DNA of 64,000 nt from JBFMEX01 sp040752215 (GCA_040752215.1 JBFMEX010000024.1:24459-88458), one strand, 5' to 3'; positions 1 through 9,680 are shown, counted from the stretch's first letter. Notes: a model not told the origin generated them from the letters alone. A program made the numbers and translations.

Positions 1-2
1 CG

Positions 3-377
3 GCGAAGGCTGCCCCGGTTCCGGTCGCCAAGGCGGCACCCGCCAAGGCCAAGAGCTGCCCTGAGCTCGATGCGGTCGATCCCGACGGCGACGGGTCGTG
101 GTCGATATTCGAGGCCAAGAAGCGCGCGCTCGCCGTGTTCGCCAAGCTCAACAAGGACGGCGACCGCACTCTGGAGCTGGATGAGCTTGCCGGCCGCCTC
201 GGCAAGGAGCAGTTCGATAAGGTCGACGTGATCAAGCGCAAGGGCATCAGTCGGCTCGAGTGGCTGCGCATGACCAAGAAACTGTTCCGCGCCGCCAACA
301 AGGACCGCGACATCACGCTCGAGTGCGACGAGATCGTGAGCCCGGCGGGCAAAGCGCTGGCGCACGTGCTCAGATAA
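3..377 (+). CDS. EF-hand domain protein, 5' end cut by the window edge
   Basis: Only the last 124 residues are in the window; the frame is open to its left edge, so the true start and any signal peptide are missing. The visible part opens with an Ala/Pro/Lys-rich stretch and then holds three canonical calcium-binding loops, DPDGDGSWSIFE, NKDGDRTLELDE and NKDRDITLECDE, plus a degenerate one around DVIKRKGISRLEW between the second and third. A single Cys precedes the first loop. Small exported EF-hand proteins of this shape are common in Hyphomicrobiales, with a presumed periplasmic calcium-binding role; that role is inferred. A strong hairpin terminator follows the stop codon by about 60 bases. 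Confidence 0.85.
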   Translation, partial: AKAAPVPVAKAAPAKAKSCPELDAVDPDGDGSWSIFEAKKRALAVFAKLNKDGDRTLELDELAGRLGKEQFDKVDVIKRKGISRLEWLRMTKKLFRAANKDRDITLECDEIVSPAGKALAHVLR

Positions 378-435
378 TCTGCGAGGCGCACTGCGGAGGA
401 CTCTCGGCCCGCTGCGCCACATCGTAGGAAGGAAC

Positions 436-476
436 GCGACGAGGCCCGGCCACTCGGTCGGGCCTTGGTCGCTTTT
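436..476 (+). terminator. Rho-independent terminator after the EF-hand gene
   Basis: An outer GCGAC/GTCGC pairing encloses a ten-pair stem (AGGCCCGGCC/GGTCGGGCCT, one G-T pair) with loop ACTC, followed by TTTT at 473-476. It lies between the plus-strand EF-hand gene and the convergent J-domain gene. Confidence 0.75.
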
Positions 477-495
477 CAGGGGGCAGTGATCGAGG

Positions 496-1974
496 CTATG
501 CCGCCTGCGACCGGGCGGTGATCAGGTCCCAGGCGACGTTGAGCTGCTTGGTGCGCTTCTCGCGCACGAGCCTGTCGAGCTCGTTGTTGGCGAGGTCCGG
601 GTGCCAGCTCTGGCGCAGGCCGTCGGCGATCTTCTTGACCACCTCGATCGGGGCGTCCGGTGCGGCGCCGAGCAGCGCCAATGCCTCGGCGCGGGTCTCC
701 GGCAGCCAGTTGAGCACGCTCTCGGCCTCGGGCGCCGGAGGCGCGAATTGCGCCCCGATCGTGCCGGCGGGCGCCGCGGGCGCGGGCTGCGAAGGTGGCG
801 CCGTCGGCAACCTCGGCTCGATCGCGCCGGGCCGTGTCGCCACCAGGGCGCGGGTGCCGGTGTCGCCACCGAGCGAGATGGCGCCGTAGTCGCGGGCCTC
901 CGGCGGCACCACGGCAACGCGCGACGATCGCGGACGCGAGACCATGAACGCGGCGAGTGCGATTGCGGCGAGCGCCGCGGCGCCGATCGCTGCGCCGGCG
1001 ATGGTGGTGAAGCGGCGGCTCTCCGGCGTGGAGGCGGTGCTCGCCGCCTCGGCGGGTGATGGTAGCGTCGGCGCCGCCGCAGGCGTCGGCGCAGCGGGCA
1101 GCATGGCGAGCCTGTCCTCGTCGCCGCCCGATCCGGCGGCCGGCGGCGCCGGCGCAACCAACTGCCTCGAGTGCCTGCTCGCCGTGGCGTCGGCCTCGCC
1201 GCCCGGATTGAGGATCTTGTAGCCGGGACTCGCCCTGTCGCCGGCGTCGGACGTCGCACGCGTCTCCGCCTTGCCGAGGTCCGCCTTGGCGGCGTCCGTC
1301 CTCGCGATGGCCGCGCTGGACCGACCCTCGCTCGCGCTGTCTTTTCGGGCCGGATTGGGCAGCGGCAGTGCGATCGTCGCGGCGTCGATCGGCGGCACCG
1401 GCTTTGCGGTGGCCGGTGTAGGCGCCTCGATAAAACGCGCGTCGATGCCGAGCATCGGCGCGAACCCGGGCGGCAGCTCGATCACGCGGCCGGAGGCGGC
1501 ACGTGGCGTGCCGAAGCCATCGCCATAAGGGGTGCCGGCACCGGGATAGCGCATGCGCGGACCGCTGAAGGGCTCGCGCGCGGCCGTGCCCCAGCTGCGT
1601 CCCATACCGATTACCATGCGGTCGCCTTTGACCCGCGCCGGATAGCGCTGCTGGAAGGCAACGGCGCCAACCACGTCGAGCCACGCGACTCGGGCGCCGC
1701 CGCAATCGATGTCGAAGCGATGGATGCGCCAGCTGCGGCATCGGCTCTGGTCGGCCGGCGAGCAGGCGGTGTGAATCTCCTGCTGACGCGGGCCGAGGAT
1801 CGGATACTCACGCGGCGGGCTCTGGACGAGCTCGAGGTTGCGCCCCTCGACGCGGCAGTCGTAGGACATCAACAAGCGCTCGCCGGCCGCGGCGAGGTCG
1901 TTCGCCAGCGCCAGCGCCGCGAGCCCGATGAAAGCCACGCGAATTATCCGGCCGATGCCGCGAAACGCCCGCAT
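496..1974 (-). CDS. Membrane-anchored protein with C-terminal J-domain-like module
   Basis: A 492-residue protein starting at an ATG preceded by a GGGGAG ribosome binding site. The N-terminus is a signal peptide or anchor (hydrophobic run ending ANDLAAA). A Cys-containing exported-looking domain of about 150 residues and a Pro/Ala-rich linker follow. A single transmembrane helix (AGAAIGAAALAAIALAAFMV) lies near residue 310. The last 70 residues resemble a DnaJ domain: two helices around the invariant HPD, seen as SWHPDLANNE, then VREKRTKQLNVAWDLI. J domains stimulate Hsp70; whether this one meets DnaK depends on topology, because a cleaved signal plus one TM would put it in the cytoplasm. The partner is not known from sequence. 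Confidence 0.75.
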   Translation of the reverse strand: MRAFRGIGRIIRVAFIGLAALALANDLAAAGERLLMSYDCRVEGRNLELVQSPPREYPILGPRQQEIHTACSPADQSRCRSWRIHRFDIDCGGARVAWLDVVGAVAFQQRYPARVKGDRMVIGMGRSWGTAAREPFSGPRMRYPGAGTPYGDGFGTPRAASGRVIELPPGFAPMLGIDARFIEAPTPATAKPVPPIDAATIALPLPNPARKDSASEGRSSAAIARTDAAKADLGKAETRATSDAGDRASPGYKILNPGGEADATASRHSRQLVAPAPPAAGSGGDEDRLAMLPAAPTPAAAPTLPSPAEAASTASTPESRRFTTIAGAAIGAAALAAIALAAFMVSRPRSSRVAVVPPEARDYGAISLGGDTGTRALVATRPGAIEPRLPTAPPSQPAPAAPAGTIGAQFAPPAPEAESVLNWLPETRAEALALLGAAPDAPIEVVKKIADGLRQSWHPDLANNELDRLVREKRTKQLNVAWDLITARSQAA

Positions 1975-2121
1975 GTCCCGCTCCCCGTCGCCGTGGCTCG
2001 ATTCCTCGTACGCGACGCGCCACCAAGATCGAGCAGACCGTCGATGGCGACCGTGGCACCTTTGTGGCAGCGCCGCGGTGCCGCCGAGCCTGGAACGTTC
2101 ACGTGCGGGCGAAGGCGCGGC

Positions 2122-2403
2122 CTACCGCCTGTCCTGGCGGCGCTGCCAGACAAGGTAGCTGACGGTCACGATGGCGGTCAGCAGCATCGTGCCGATGATG
2201 TCCGAGCGGCGGATGAACTGGAACCAAAGCTCGATGCCCTGCGCATAGCCGCCCTTGGCGGTCAGCATGGCGTTGGTCGTCACCACGACCAGCGACATCA
2301 GCGCGGTCAGTGCGGTGGCAATCGCCACCTCCAGCGCCCGCTTCATCAGGCGCGGCACGGAGAACGCGCTCCGGCCAACGGCGATCATCGTACGGTCGGT
2401 CAT
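2122..2403 (-). CDS. Small two-helix membrane protein of unknown function
   Basis: 93 residues. The ATG at 2403 was chosen because GGAGGGG sits just upstream; the frame runs further back but without coding character. Two hydrophobic segments are visible (around ALEVAIATALTALMSLVVV and IIGTMLLTAIVTVSYLVW), and the C-terminus is Arg-rich, suggesting a cytoplasmic tail. No domain was recognised. It reads in the same direction as ispA upstream, separated by a 320-base repeat-containing spacer, so co-transcription is uncertain. Confidence 0.65.
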   Translation of the reverse strand: MTDRTMIAVGRSAFSVPRLMKRALEVAIATALTALMSLVVVTTNAMLTAKGGYAQGIELWFQFIRRSDIIGTMLLTAIVTVSYLVWQRRQDRR

Positions 2404-2505
2404 GGCGCCCCTCCAGATGCCGAATCGTTGATGAGGCAAGCATAGCCGATTCTGTGCCCATTTCGGGGCAGAGCCGGGGCAGTGCAATTCTCCGCGACGC
2501 GGGTC

Positions 2506-2684
2506 TCTTCCTTCTTCCGGGACGGGAGAGGGTGCCCGAAGGGCGGGTGAGGGACGTGCCGCCGACGATGGAGCCCGTTGTGGGCAAGCCCCTCGTCCGG
2601 CCTTCGGCCACCTTCTCCCGAGGGGGAAGGGAAGTGGCCGCCTCTCCTCCTTCTCCCGAGGGCGAAGGAAAATGGCGGGCGCGA
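2506..2684. repeat. GC-rich intergenic repeat, copy A
   Basis: This fills most of the 2404-2727 spacer. It contains alternating purine-rich and pyrimidine-rich palindromic blocks (CTTCTCCCGAGGG types) and a 22-base core at 2530-2551 (GGGTGCCCGAAGGG onward) that recurs exactly at 13450-13471, followed in both copies by the same GACGTGCCGC. The paired CGGCCTNCGGCCACC block is also shared. No coding pattern is seen. Confidence 0.75.
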
Positions 2685-2727
2685 GCTTCGAGATTCGAAT
2701 GGCCCTGGGGCGTCGCGTCGTGTCCGC

Positions 2728-3630
2728 TCAATGCCGCCGGCGGCTGACGAAATGCGCCGCCTCGACCAGCCAGCGCGCATCCGCCCCGAACGGCGCCAGC
2801 GCGGCGATCGCCTCGGCCTCGGCCTCTGCCAGCAGCTGCCGCGCCGGCTCGATCCCCATCAGCGAGATCAGCGTCGCCTTGCCGCGGTGCGCGTCCTTCG
2901 CCACCGCCTTGCCGACCGTCTCCGCATCACCCTCGACATCGAGCAGGTCGTCGGCAATCTGGAACGCGAGGCCGAGGCTCCGGCCGTAGGCGAGGAGCGC
3001 GCGGCGGCGCTCGGCATCGGCCCGGCCGAGAATGGCGCCGGCCTCGGCGGCGAAGGCGAGCAGGGCGCCGGTCTTCATCGCTTGCAGCCTGCGGACGTGC
3101 TCGACCGTGGGGCGCGCCGGCTGGCCGAGCTTGTCGGCCTCGAGGTCGAACGCCTGCCCGCCGACCATGCCCGCGTGACCTGCCGCCCGGGCGAGGCCGA
3201 GTGCGAGCTCGCTGCGAACTGCCGGATCGACATGGCACTGCGGCGAAGCGAGGATCTCGAAGGCGAGCGTCGCCAGCGCATCGCCGGCCAGGATCGCGGT
3301 CCACTCGTCGAAGGCCTTCCACACCGTCGGCTGGCCCCGCCGCACCTCGTCGTCGTCCATCGCCGGCAAGTCGTCGTGGGCGAGGCTGTAGCAGTGCACG
3401 CACTCCAGCGCGACTGCGGTCTCGGCCGCCGCCTCGATCGGGATCCCGAACAACGCCGCCGATTCGATCACCAGAAATGGACGGAACCGCTTACCGCCGC
3501 CGAGCAACCCGTGGCGCATCGCCGCCAGCAGGCGGGGCGGGGTGGCCGAGCACGCTTCCGCGGCCAGATGCGCGGCGAGCCGCCGCTCCACCACCGCCGC
3601 CGTTTCGGCCAGCCTTTGCGCCAGGCTCAT
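2728..3630 (-). CDS. ispA: Polyprenyl synthetase (farnesyl/geranyl diphosphate synthase type)
   Basis: A 300-residue short-chain trans-prenyltransferase that condenses isopentenyl diphosphate with allylic diphosphates in isoprenoid synthesis. The first aspartate-rich motif is DDLPAMDDD at residues 86-94, with GGGKRFRP before it for diphosphate binding. The second is DDLLD near residue 226, followed by the conserved KAT region. Length and the double-spaced first motif fit bacterial FPP synthase (IspA) better than longer-chain enzymes, but product length is an inference. The ATG at 3630 has AGGA seven bases upstream. It is divergent from mtgA, about 100 bases away, an arrangement often seen in Hyphomicrobiales. 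Confidence 0.9.
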   Translation of the reverse strand: MSLAQRLAETAAVVERRLAAHLAAEACSATPPRLLAAMRHGLLGGGKRFRPFLVIESAALFGIPIEAAAETAVALECVHCYSLAHDDLPAMDDDEVRRGQPTVWKAFDEWTAILAGDALATLAFEILASPQCHVDPAVRSELALGLARAAGHAGMVGGQAFDLEADKLGQPARPTVEHVRRLQAMKTGALLAFAAEAGAILGRADAERRRALLAYGRSLGLAFQIADDLLDVEGDAETVGKAVAKDAHRGKATLISLMGIEPARQLLAEAEAEAIAALAPFGADARWLVEAAHFVSRRRH

Positions 3631-3732
3631 GGACGTCCTACCTAGGGAGAGTGGCGACGTGCTCCGGAGGGGCCGTCGATCCCAGTCCGGCTCGCCCGTC
3701 CGCTAGCCGATCGGGACGGGCGAGACAAGGGC

Positions 3733-4977
3733 ATGCACGATTCCAAGCTCGAGGACCCGGACGGGGCCGCGGCGGCGCCGCCGCCCCCGGCGGCCGAGCG
3801 TGCGTCCCACGCCGCACCTGTCGAGACACCCGCTGTCGCCGTCGACGCCGTCGCAGGCGAGCCAGTTCCGGATGCCGTGGGTGACGAGCCGTTCGGGACG
3901 CGCCCCTTGGACACCAACGCGCCGAGCGAGCTGGGGCCGGTCGCCGCCACTCCCGCGGCCGAGCAGCTCGTCGAGCTTGTGACCGTCAGGCCTGCAGCGG
4001 CCGAGCCGACCGCGCTCGAGCGACCCCTCCCCGTTGCTCCGCTCGCCGATGACGCGAGCCCCACCCAGGCGCCACAACAATCGGATCGAGCCGCCGCCAT
4101 GACTTCCTCGCCCCGCTTTCTGGGAGAGGGTTGGAGTGAGGGGCGGCCGGCGGCACGTCCGACGGGCGCTGCTTCTGCTCTCCTCACCGAAAAGGCGGAG
4201 GCACGAGAGACGTGGCGGCAGAGGTGGCGGCCGGGACGCCTCGCCGACTGGGCGCCGACGCTCCGCCGCATCGTGCGGCTCGCAGCGCTCGCACTCGCCG
4301 GCTGGCTGGCCCTCGTCGTGCTCCTCGTCGCCGTGTTTCGCTTCGTCGATCCGCCGGGCTCGATGCTGATGCTGGTCCAGCGGCTCGGCGGCACCACGAT
4401 CAACCAGAGCTGGCGCGATCTCGACGACATCTCGCCCGAGCTGGGGCGCGCGGTGGTTGCCGCCGAGGACGCGCGCTTTTGCGGGCACTGGGGCATCGAC
4501 CTCGACGAGATCGCCAACGCGGTGCGCCGGGCGCGCGACGGAACGCCGCGCGGGGCGAGCACCATCACCATGCAGGTTGCCAAGAACCTGTTCCTGTGGC
4601 CGTCGAAGAGCTATCTGCGCAAGGCGCTGGAGGTGCCGGTCACGCTGGCGATTGAGCTCTTCTGGCCCAAGCGGCGCATCGTTGAAGTGTACCTCAACAT
4701 CGCCGAGTGGGGCCCGGGCGTGTTCGGCGCCGAGGCTGCTGCCCGCCACCATTTCGCAAAGTCCGCCAAGCGACTCACCAGCCGAGAGTCCGCCTTGCTG
4801 GCGGTCACGCTGCCCAATCCGGCGCTACGCAACGCCGGCAAGCCGAGCCGGATGGTGAACCGCCTCGCCAGCCTGATCGAGCGCCGCGCCACGGCGCTCG
4901 CCAGCGCCACCCACTGCCTCGGACCGCGACGGCTTTCCCGGTTCGGGGCTAGCGCCCAGCGGCCGTTCCCGGTATAA
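3733..4977 (+). CDS. mtgA: Monofunctional biosynthetic peptidoglycan transglycosylase with long N-terminal extension
   Basis: The C-terminal 230 residues are a complete GT51 domain that polymerises lipid II into glycan strands at the periplasmic membrane face. Visible motifs are AAEDARFCGHWGID with the catalytic Glu, RGASTITMQVAKNLFLW, the KALEVP region, and VEVYLNIAEWGPGVFG. One transmembrane helix (LAALALAGWLALVVLLVAVF) precedes it. Members of the family are usually about 230 residues; this one is 414 because of an Ala/Pro/Glu-rich cytoplasmic extension of some 180 residues. Part of that extension (nucleotides 4107-4208) is a translated copy of the genome's intergenic repeat. rpmF follows. 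Confidence 0.93.
   Translation: MHDSKLEDPDGAAAAPPPPAAERASHAAPVETPAVAVDAVAGEPVPDAVGDEPFGTRPLDTNAPSELGPVAATPAAEQLVELVTVRPAAAEPTALERPLPVAPLADDASPTQAPQQSDRAAAMTSSPRFLGEGWSEGRPAARPTGAASALLTEKAEARETWRQRWRPGRLADWAPTLRRIVRLAALALAGWLALVVLLVAVFRFVDPPGSMLMLVQRLGGTTINQSWRDLDDISPELGRAVVAAEDARFCGHWGIDLDEIANAVRRARDGTPRGASTITMQVAKNLFLWPSKSYLRKALEVPVTLAIELFWPKRRIVEVYLNIAEWGPGVFGAEAAARHHFAKSAKRLTSRESALLAVTLPNPALRNAGKPSRMVNRLASLIERRATALASATHCLGPRRLSRFGASAQRPFPV
4107..4208 (+). repeat. Intergenic-type repeat translated inside mtgA, copy C
   Basis: The stretch GGGAGAGGGTTGGAGTGAGG followed by GGCGGCCGGCGG, ending in a CTCTCCTCACCG block, matches the style of the GAGAGGGTTGGGGTGAGG intergenic repeats of Hyphomicrobiales. 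Here it lies inside the mtgA reading frame and encodes SPRFLGEGWSEGRPAA, ending at LLTEKAEA. It sits in the low-complexity extension, before the transmembrane helix. Confidence 0.65.
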
Positions 4978-5120
4978 GGCCGGCCGAGCCGGGTCCGCAC
5001 GGATCGAGCCCCCCGGGGATCGAACGCAGCAGCGGACCGCTTGAATCGAACATCGTTCACGTCATCCGTGCCCCGAGCGGGCCGGTGGACGTGGACCCGA
5101 TCCCTGTTGGAGCTCTACCG

Positions 5121-5306
5121 ATGGCCGTTCCGAGGAAGAAAGTGTCCCCGATGAAGCGCGGCATGCGCCGCTCGCACGACGCGCTCTCTGCGCCGGCCTA
5201 TGTCGAGGACAAGGAGTCGGGCGAGCGCCGCCGGCCCCACCACATCGACCTGAAGTCGGGCAAGTACCGCGGCCGGCAGGTGCTGCCGGAGAAGTCCGAG
5301 GTCTGA
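5121..5306 (+). CDS. rpmF: 50S ribosomal protein L32
   Basis: 61 residues beginning MAVPRKKVSPMKRGMRRSHD, the hallmark N-terminus of bacterial L32, with the PHHIDLKSGKYRGRQVL segment typical of alphaproteobacteria. It lacks the zinc-binding cysteine pairs of the Cys-plus L32 type. The ATG follows TTGGAG at suitable spacing. It lies 143 bases downstream of mtgA; that leader contains a seven-pair inverted repeat (GGTCCGC at 4992-4998, GCGGACC at 5032-5038) that could fold in the rpmF leader. Confidence 0.97.
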   Translation: MAVPRKKVSPMKRGMRRSHDALSAPAYVEDKESGERRRPHHIDLKSGKYRGRQVLPEKSEV

Positions 5307-5480
5307 TGAGTATGGCCACGGTTTCGTGCTAGCATCCAGCGGGCACGCCTCGCAACGTGTGGGTGCGGGCTCGTGGCCTGGGGGCGGCGAGCATGTTCTG
5401 TCGGCCGTGAAATTCGTCACAATGCCGGGCTAGTTGCTCCGGGCCCAACCACGCGCCGCCTCGGCCACCAGGAGACCCCA

Positions 5481-5915
5481 ATGTCGCTCAGATCACTGCC
5501 GCTCATCATCATCGCGTTCATCCTCTACAACGTGGTCGTGCTACTCGGCGGGCAGGGGGCGGACGAGATCCTGCGCAAGGTCATCTTCTCACTGCCCTCG
5601 ATCCGCGCCGGCGCCGATGGAGCCCGCTCGTTCTGGACCTTCACCTGGGGCGATCTCATCATTCTGGTGACGATGCTGCTTTTGTTCGTCGAGATCCTGA
5701 AGGCGACCTACACCTCGACCGCCTCGCTGCTCGATCACGGCCTGTCGATGCTGGTGTTCATCGCTTGCCTGGTCGAGTTCCTGCTCGTCGACCGCGCCTT
5801 CACCTCGGTGTTCTTCATGATCATGGTCGCGACCCTGATCGACGTCGTCGCCGGCTACACGATCGGCATCCGCGTCGCCCGCCGCGATATCGGTTTTGGT
5901 GCTGCGGACCAGTAG
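5481..5915 (+). CDS. Four-helix integral membrane protein of unknown function
   Basis: 144 residues. The ATG at 5481 is preceded by GGAGA and begins the first hydrophobic helix (SLPLIIIAFILYNVVVLLGG). Three more membrane segments follow, the last ending before a basic tail (GIRVARRDIGFG). The stretch between the first two helices (ILRKVIFSLPSIRAGA) is the only sizeable polar part. It follows rpmF in the same orientation and is closed by a terminator hairpin. No enzymatic motif is visible; a small accessory inner-membrane protein is all that can be said. Confidence 0.8.
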   Translation: MSLRSLPLIIIAFILYNVVVLLGGQGADEILRKVIFSLPSIRAGADGARSFWTFTWGDLIILVTMLLLFVEILKATYTSTASLLDHGLSMLVFIACLVEFLLVDRAFTSVFFMIMVATLIDVVAGYTIGIRVARRDIGFGAADQ

Positions 5916-5948
5916 GTTGCCGCAGCAAATCCTGATCGTGACCTTGCC

Positions 5949-5974
5949 ACGGCCGGCGCGAGCGCCGGCCGTTT
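5949..5974 (+). terminator. Hairpin terminator after the four-helix membrane gene
   Basis: A perfect eleven-pair inverted repeat, ACGGCCGGCGC/GCGCCGGCCGT, has a two-base centre and is followed by TTT. The T-run is short, so efficiency is uncertain. Confidence 0.55.
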
Positions 5975-6276
5975 GCGCTGACCCATCCCCGGGGGCTCAC
6001 CCGCGCCGCACGACGATCAGCGCGGCCGGAAGAAAGTGCACGCCGCGAATTGTCGCCGGGCGCTGATGCAATTCGCGCGAATTCGATTACATTGCTCCCG
6101 AGACGGCGGGCTTGTGCCCGGCGCGATGGCCTTTACCGGCGTGCCGCCGCAATCCCGTCGCGATTCAGTCGAGAGTTGTGGCTAGGTTGCACCGCGGTTG
6201 TGCGTCCAGCCGGGCGAGCGCGCGCGGGCTCCCGGCTGACCTATTGGCCGCGACCGCGGAGCGGGAGGCGACAAAG

Positions 6277-9200
6277 ATGCAAGGACAGACGCCGGCCGGT
6301 CAGAGCCCGCTGCTCGACCTCAAGGCAACCATCGACTGGCTGACGACCGTCGATTGGGCCCATGCCGCCGGCTTCGCCCTGCTCGCGCTCACGCTGTGGC
6401 TGCTGCTGACCTCGCGCGTCGCCAAGCGCGTGATGGGCGTGGCCGAGGAAACCGTGTTCGCCAACTGGCGCCTCGCGCTGCTCGCCGCCACCGGCCTCGT
6501 GCTGTCGCTCGCCTCCGGCTGGACCACCTGGGACGGCATGCGCAATTTCACCCGCGAGCCGATCCTCTCGTTCATGATCACGTTCGGCATCCAGGGCGTG
6601 ATGCTGATCGTCGCCTGGCTGATCGGCGAGAGCTTCGCCAGCGGCATGAATGTGCGCGCCAGCGACAGCGAGCGCAGCGGCTTCGGCAAAGGCATGCAGG
6701 CGACGCTCGGCGCGCTCATCGGCGTGATGCTGTTCATCGCCGTCGTCATGTTCGGGCCGTTCACCTCTGTCGCTCCGGGCGGCGGGCTTGCCTCGGGCGG
6801 TTGGGGCGAGGTCGGCGACAAGCTCCTGATTGTCGTCGTCGGTCTGCTCGCCGCGGCGCTGATCGTCGTCTACGCCTCGAGCGACCTCGTCCGCCCCTAT
6901 CTTCAGAGCTCGCGCGTCATCCTCCGCAATACGGTGCTGTGGGTGATGTTCCTCGCCTGCATGGCGACCTCGGTCTTCTTCTCCTTCGACTCGCTGTTCT
7001 CGACCATCTTCCCGCAGGACGAGCGCCGCCGGGCGGCCGAGATCCGCGCCGTCAACCAGGTCGCGAGTGTCGTCTCCGACATCGGCACGCTGGCGACGAG
7101 GCGCCAGATCGAGGAGGCCAAGTCGCTGTTCGAGAGCGAGCCCTGGGCGCGCTACGAGGCCGTGCTCGATAAGGTTCAGGAGCTGGCCCGGCGCGCACCC
7201 GACGAGGTCCGCAAGCAGCTGACAATGGAGCTGGAGGCGCAGCGGAGCCGCATTGCCAAGCTCGAGGAGCAGCGTGCCAGCGCCGAGGCCGGCCAGGCCG
7301 GTCTCGTCACCAAGAAATCGCAGCTCGGCGAGGAGATATCCCGCCTTCAGGCCGAGCGGCCCGACTCCGCCGCTCGCACGCTGGAGCACAAGACAATCGT
7401 CGCCGATCTGGAGAAGCGCTACGACGAGCAGCGCACCAGAACGCTGGCCGAGGAGAAGGGCGTCGAGGGCTCCGGCAAGGTCGGCCGCGGCCAGTTCTAC
7501 CGCGCCAGCAAGGAGGAGGAGGCGAAGCTTCAGGCCGAGCTGCAGGTCGCGCGCGAGCGGCTCAAGTCGCACGACCAGCGCCTGACGGGCATCGACCGCC
7601 GGCTCGCTCAGGCCAAGGCGGAGCTCGCTCAGATCGACGGCGATCTCGCCAAGCTCAAGGGCGAGGCCGACACCGCCGGCCAGATGATCGCCGTCGCCCA
7701 GTCCGGCGGCCCCAGCGAGAACGCCGAGCGCTACGATCCCGCGTCGGGTGTCGCCGCGCTGGTCCGCGACCGCCAGACGTTCCGCCAGAAGCCCGAGCAG
7801 GAGACGCTCGCCGCCATCCAGACCCAGTGCGCGGCACTCGTCGGTGCCAGCACCAAGGTCGTCGCGCTGCGTGAGGTTGCCTCTGGCATCGACTGCAATC
7901 CGAAGCAGGCGACCGAGGCCGCCGCGCGCGTGTTCGCACTCAACACAGGCATCAAAACCTTCGAGGCGAATTGCGCCGGCGGTGACAAGCTGCCCCAGGG
8001 CGCCACCACCGACACGCTGCTCGAGTTCGGCCGCAAGTGCCTGCAGGACTCCGGCCTGCCGAGCAAAGACCTTGCCCAGATGGGCGCCACGCTGTCCGCC
8101 GTCGCGCTCAACCGGGACGACAAGGCGCACCGCTTCGTCGTCACCTGGAACGCGTTCCAGGACGGCAATCGCCTCGCCTACCTCGCGCTCGCCATCGCCA
8201 TCGCCATCGACGCGTTGATCTTCATGTCCGGCCTGTTCGGCGCCAATGCCGTGCGCTCGCCGTTGTCCGACGTGCCGAGCATGAAGGCGCGCTCGGCCCA
8301 GCAGCTCGAGGCGATCATCGAGAACGCGCTGATCCCAGACAAGCTCGCCAACGCACACGCGGTGCTGGAGGCGATGCAGCCGATCACGCCGATCGACGGT
8401 TTCACCCAGGAGGTCGTGCTGCCCTATCACGACGCGCCCTCGCGCGGGCGGGTGCTGAAGGTTCTCAACGCCGCCGCCACCATCGGCGCCGTCGCCCGCG
8501 ACCCCAACCGTCCGGAGCGCTATCTGGTCCGCCCGGAGCTATTCGAGTTCCTATCCGTCGTCGCCAAGAAGGCGTTCGATGCCGACGAATCCCACGCCCG
8601 TCTCGCCGAGCTGAAGCAGGTCGTCACGGTCGCACTGCAGCCGCACACCGGCTATCACGCCGAGATCGTGCTCGACCACATGCACCCGATCAACGAGAAG
8701 GACGGCTTCTCCTCCGAGGTCACGCTGTCGACGGTGCCCTCCGGCGACCTGCCGCTGATGCGCAAGGTGTTGAACTCCGGCGCCATGCTGCGGTTCGTGT
8801 CCCACGACACGCGGCGCGGCGAGGAGGACCGCTTCTATGTCCACAAGGATCTCTACAAGACTCTCGCCATGATCGCGGCGAGCGCACCGCGCACTGCCGG
8901 CAGCGGCCAGCTCGGCGCGCCGCATCCGGCCCCACCGCGCGGCGCCCGTCACGGAGGCCGGCTCGACTCCGATCTGCCGCGCATCGTGCGCGACGACAAG
9001 CGGGCGCTCTCCTCGCCCGCGAGGCAGCTGCCGGGCAAGCCCCAGGCGGCGAGGGAGAGCGGCGAGAGCGCGGAGGCTCACGAGGCGCGAATCGCCTTCC
9101 TGCGCGACCTCGTCGCAGCGATAGGCATCGAGGCCGATAGCTACCTTACACTGCAGGGCAAGCCGATGGGCGCCGCGATCGCCGCCGGTGATGCGTTCGA

Positions 9201-9580
9201 CCGCGCACGCCGGTCGAGCCGCCAGCTCGACGCCGAGCTGGAGGTTCGTGACGAGCGCGCGAGAACAGCACTGGACAACCAGTACAAGGTGCTCATGGCA
9301 CACCTGAGGCCCGACGACACCCTGCGCAGGAATGCGCTCGAGCTTGCTCAGCGCGAGATCGAGACCAACTGGCGCGCGATCATGCTTCTTCCAGCCGGCC
9401 CTTACGAGCAGCTGCTGCAGGAGCTGCTCGACACACTGGAGCCGCAGAGTGGCGACGGGCTGCTGCCGCCCGAGGGCGAGGACCTGCTGCGGCGTGTGAA
9501 GCACCTCTATCGAGCGCTCGGCCGCAGCCACCGCGGCACCACCGAGGAGTGGGAGGAATTGGTCGCCTCGCTCGACGCGG
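6277..9580 (+). CDS. Large polytopic membrane/coiled-coil protein with duplicated cytoplasmic-type domain; 3' end lost in assembly gap
   Basis: At least 1101 residues from an ATG preceded by GGGAGG. About six transmembrane segments fill the first 250 residues. A long charged coiled coil follows (about residues 290-480), then a Cys-containing globular stretch and another membrane helix near 631-650 (LAYLALAIAIAIDALIFMSG). Residues about 672-770 and 777-880 form a tandem duplication: AMQPITPIDGFTQEVVLP matches DHMHPINEKDGFSSEVTLS, and LKVLNAAATIGAVARD matches RKVLNSGAMLRFVSHD. An Arg/Glu-rich helical tail runs into the gap. The frame GRNPGNGKRTLN ending in TGA at 9721, just past the gap, probably gives its true C-terminus. 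I do not recognise a family; a scaffold or envelope-spanning role is only a guess. Confidence 0.8.
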
Positions 9581-9680
9581 NNNNNNNNNNNNNNNNNNNN
9601 NNNNNNNNNNNNNNNNNNNNNNNNNNNNNNNNNNNNNNNNNNNNNNNNNNNNNNNNNNNNNNNNNNNNNNNNNNNNNNNN
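9581..9680. other. Assembly gap of 100 N
   Basis: Exactly 100 undetermined bases, the usual placeholder for a scaffold join of unknown length. It cuts the 3' part of the large membrane protein gene, so the apparent reading frame across it has no meaning. Confidence 0.99.

Noticed and set aside
6241..8430. A 729-codon open frame opposite the large membrane protein
   Set aside because: Leu/Gly/Asp-rich shadow of a coiled-coil gene; no independent evidence.
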